Source: Anaerolineaceae bacterium
GTDB lineage: Bacteria > Planctomycetota > Phycisphaerae > FEN-1346 > JAACEH01
Direction of reading: 5' to 3'
Assembly: GCA_011682595.1 (NCBI GenBank)
Contig: JAACEH010000207.1
Coordinates: 1-6,815 of the forward strand
DNA length: 6,815 nt
Position 1 is the first letter of the stretch, and every line of letters begins with the position of its first letter. The notes under the pieces were generated by a model, which had not been told where the DNA came from, did no database searches, and saw only the letters and a program-made list of their open reading frames with translations. Shown piece by piece: positions 5,244 through 6,815 of this stretch. Made by a program: the position numbers and the translations under genes.

Positions 5244-6098
5244 GTGTTCCGCATTATGTGCGTTTTTCTTTTTCTTTTTCTTTTAGCCCTGGCCGGATGC
5301 ACCGACGAGGCTGCGCCGCAACCGAAGGCCGGGAGCGCCGCCCGGCGGGTGCGGCTGGCCACGACAACCAGTGTGGACAATTCGGGACTGCTCGACGAGC
5401 TTCTGAAGCCCTTCCGAAAACAGTACAACGTCCGCGTGGACGTCATCGCCGTCGGCACGGGCAAGGCCCTGACGCTGGGGACCAACGGCGACGTCGACGT
5501 GCTGATACTACACGACCCCAAGGGCGAGCGGCAGTTCGTCGAGGCGGGCCTGGGCGTCAATCGGCGCACTTTCATGCACAGCGACTTTCTGCTTCTCGGG
5601 CCGGTGGACGATCCGGCCGGCGCCTCCTCGGCCGGCCTCGCCGGCGACGTTACCAAGGCATTCGCCGCCATTGCGACCGGCCGGAGGACCTTTGTCTCCC
5701 GGGGCGACGACTCCGGCACCCACCGCAAGGAGCGCACCATCTGGGCCTCGGCCGGGCTTCAGCCGCGCGGCCGGTGGTACCTCGAGGCCGGACAGGGAAT
5801 GGGCGCCACCTTGATGATGGCCGACCAGAAGCAGGCCTACGTCCTGGCGGATCGGGGAACCTACCTGGCCTTCAAGGACAAGATTTCCCTGGCGCCCTTG
5901 TGCGAGGGCGACCCGAAGCTGGCCAATCCTTATTCGATTGTGGTGGTGAACCCAGCCCGTTGGCCGCACGTTAACTATACCGGGGCCATGTGGCTGGTCG
6001 GCTGGGTCACCTCGCGCGAGGGCCAGAAGGACATCGCCGGCTACCGCATGCACGGCCGCACGCTCTTCGTGCCGGACGCCGTCCCTGGGATCGAGTAA
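5244..6098 (+). CDS. tupA: Tungstate ABC transporter substrate-binding lipoprotein TupA
   Basis: The product has 284 residues from a GTG start at 5244. That start has GGGGAGGA (5230-5237) upstream and gives a compact lipoprotein signal: Arg3, a Phe/Leu-rich core, then lipobox LAGC with Cys19. A longer frame opening farther upstream would put 31 ill-fitting residues before the signal. The mature part begins with RLATTTSVDNSG; the TTTS at 40-43 is the anion-binding signature of TupA, which separates it from ModA and WtpA. Other family motifs are VIAVGTGKAL (68-76 region), DVDVLILHDP (83-92), SRGDDSGTH (152-160), DRGTY (203-207) and NPYSIVVVNP (228-237). The protein would capture tungstate outside the cytoplasmic membrane and deliver it to TupB for use in tungsten-pterin enzymes. 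tupB follows after 5 nt, so the two are one operon. Specificity for tungstate over molybdate is inferred from family. Confidence 0.93.
   Translation: MFRIMCVFLFLFLLALAGCTDEAAPQPKAGSAARRVRLATTTSVDNSGLLDELLKPFRKQYNVRVDVIAVGTGKALTLGTNGDVDVLILHDPKGERQFVEAGLGVNRRTFMHSDFLLLGPVDDPAGASSAGLAGDVTKAFAAIATGRRTFVSRGDDSGTHRKERTIWASAGLQPRGRWYLEAGQGMGATLMMADQKQAYVLADRGTYLAFKDKISLAPLCEGDPKLANPYSIVVVNPARWPHVNYTGAMWLVGWVTSREGQKDIAGYRMHGRTLFVPDAVPGIE
5263..5284 (+). repeat. TTTTTC hexanucleotide tandem repeat in the tupA signal sequence
   Basis: Three TTTTTC units followed by TTTT encode alternating Phe-Leu in the hydrophobic core of the TupA lipoprotein signal. Gain or loss of one unit stays in frame and changes the core by two residues, whereas slippage within a T-run would frameshift. 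The stretch is strikingly AT-rich for its surroundings. Confidence 0.7.
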
Positions 6099-6103
6099 CG
6101 GCA

Positions 6104-6815
6104 ATGGACTACCTGTGGTCGGCATTGGTTCAAGCCCTGAAACTCCTGGGCAGTTTCGACCGTGAGGTCTACAGCGCCGCAGCTCTCTCGCTCGGCATAT
6201 CTTCGGCGGCAATTGTCATGGCTTCGCTGGTCGGGGTGCCGGTCGGCCTGGTGGTGGGCGCGGGCACGTTCCGCTTCAAGCCCGCCCTGCTGGTTGTCCT
6301 GAACACGTTGATGGCCCTGCCGACGGTGCTGGTGGGATTGTTGCTCTACACCCTGCTGTCGCGCCGCGGGCCGGCCGGGCCGCTGGGCCTCTTGTACACC
6401 CCGTGGGCCATGATGCTCGGGCAATTCGTCCTGGCCACGCCGATCATTGCCGCACTGTCGGTCACCGCGGTTCATGGCGCCGACCCGCGGGTGGTCAAGT
6501 CCGCCCTGACCCTGGGGGCCGGCCGCTTCAGGGTCTGGATGACGCTGGCCGGCGAGATGCGGCTGGCCATTCTGGCCGCCGTTGTGGCAGCCTTCGGCCG
6601 CGTGGCCGGCGAGGTGGGCGTCTCGATGATGGTCGGAGGAAACATCCGTCACTACACGCGCAACCTCACCACGGCCATCGCCCTGGAGACGAGCAAGGGA
6701 GAAATTGCGATGGGCATCGCCCTGGGCCTGATCCTGATGGTCATCGCCCTGGGCGTGAACGCCGCAGTGCAGGTCTTTCAATACCGGAGCAGCCCGTGGA
6801 AGCGGTCTTTGAAGC
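6104..6815 (+). CDS. tupB: Tungstate ABC transporter permease TupB (3' end beyond window)
   Basis: An open frame runs from the ATG at 6104 to the window edge without a stop, giving 237 residues. This is about the full length of known TupB proteins, so few codons should be missing. Hydrophobic segments at ~27-53, ~60-84, ~100-122, ~154-176 and ~200-226 fit a five-span BPD-type permease. The cytoplasmic EAA-type loop, which docks the ATPase, is visible as KSALTLGAGRFRVWMTLAGE at 132-151. LMALPTVLVGLLLY (69-82) and FGRVAGEVGVSMMVGGN (164-180) are characteristic of TupB. The start lies 5 nt after the tupA stop with only a weak GAG upstream, suggesting translational coupling. It would form the membrane channel for tungstate with TupA and an ATPase. 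Confidence 0.92.
   Translation, partial: MDYLWSALVQALKLLGSFDREVYSAAALSLGISSAAIVMASLVGVPVGLVVGAGTFRFKPALLVVLNTLMALPTVLVGLLLYTLLSRRGPAGPLGLLYTPWAMMLGQFVLATPIIAALSVTAVHGADPRVVKSALTLGAGRFRVWMTLAGEMRLAILAAVVAAFGRVAGEVGVSMMVGGNIRHYTRNLTTAIALETSKGEIAMGIALGLILMVIALGVNAAVQVFQYRSSPWKRSLK
6796..6815 (+). CDS. Possible start of the transporter ATPase gene (TupC-like), only 20 bases visible
   Basis: A GTG at 6796 in another frame than tupB opens VEAVFEA and continues past the window edge. GGAG at 6786-6789 lies 6 nt before it. In tup operons an ATPase gene normally follows tupB, often overlapping it, and ABC ATPases commonly begin with a similar short strand. With six full codons this is a suggestion only. 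Confidence 0.3.

Noticed and set aside
4895..5740. 281-residue minus-strand open frame across the intergenic region and tupA
   Set aside because: It overlaps a clear lipoprotein gene, crosses the palindromic element, and its translation is low-complexity Ser/Arg/Thr/Pro without motifs.
6041..6781. 246-residue minus-strand open frame opposite tupB
   Set aside because: It is extremely Gln/His/Arg-rich, as expected for the reverse complement of Leu/Ala/Val-rich membrane codons. The plus strand encodes the permease.

Overview
The window is GC-rich bacterial DNA, most likely from a planctomycete (Phycisphaerae or a relative). This placement is an inference from gene content: a PQQ-propeller protein ending in a malectin-like domain, a secreted protein with a C-terminal type I dockerin, and a Gfo/Idh/MocA plus SDR oxidoreductase pair are all typical of that phylum. 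No rRNA or other phylogenetic marker is present to confirm it.

Layout. (1) Bases 1-2789, plus strand: the 3' end of a propeller/malectin-type protein, then a complete 648-residue secreted protein of unknown function with an Ig-like domain and a dockerin. A good TATAAT -10 box lies between them. (2) Bases 2854-4875, minus strand: a two-gene unit in which a Gfo/Idh/MocA dehydrogenase is followed after 33 bp by an SDR-family protein. The SDR protein has Gln where the catalytic Lys should be and no Ser at the usual catalytic position. The unit converges on the dockerin gene across 64 bp. (3) Bases 4876-5243: the divergent intergenic region. It holds the minus-strand ribosome binding site and a possible promoter, a 14-bp GC palindrome, and a ~165-bp palindromic element with 22-bp terminal inverted repeats, nested hairpins and flanking 11-bp direct repeats (a candidate MITE/REP-like insertion). 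It ends with the promoter and ribosome binding site of the next operon. (4) Bases 5244-6815, plus strand: the tungstate ABC transporter genes tupA (lipoprotein) and tupB (permease). tupB runs off the window, and a possible GTG start for the ATPase gene overlaps its 3' end.

The left part looks like carbohydrate-related export and catabolism: extracellular binding or degradation proteins beside NAD-dependent sugar-type dehydrogenases. The right part is an independent oxyanion uptake system that would supply tungsten for tungsto-enzymes. I saw no CRISPR array, tRNA, rRNA, transposase or obvious defence system. The least explained items are the intergenic palindromic element, the large uncharacterised domain of the dockerin protein, and the SDR with missing catalytic residues.
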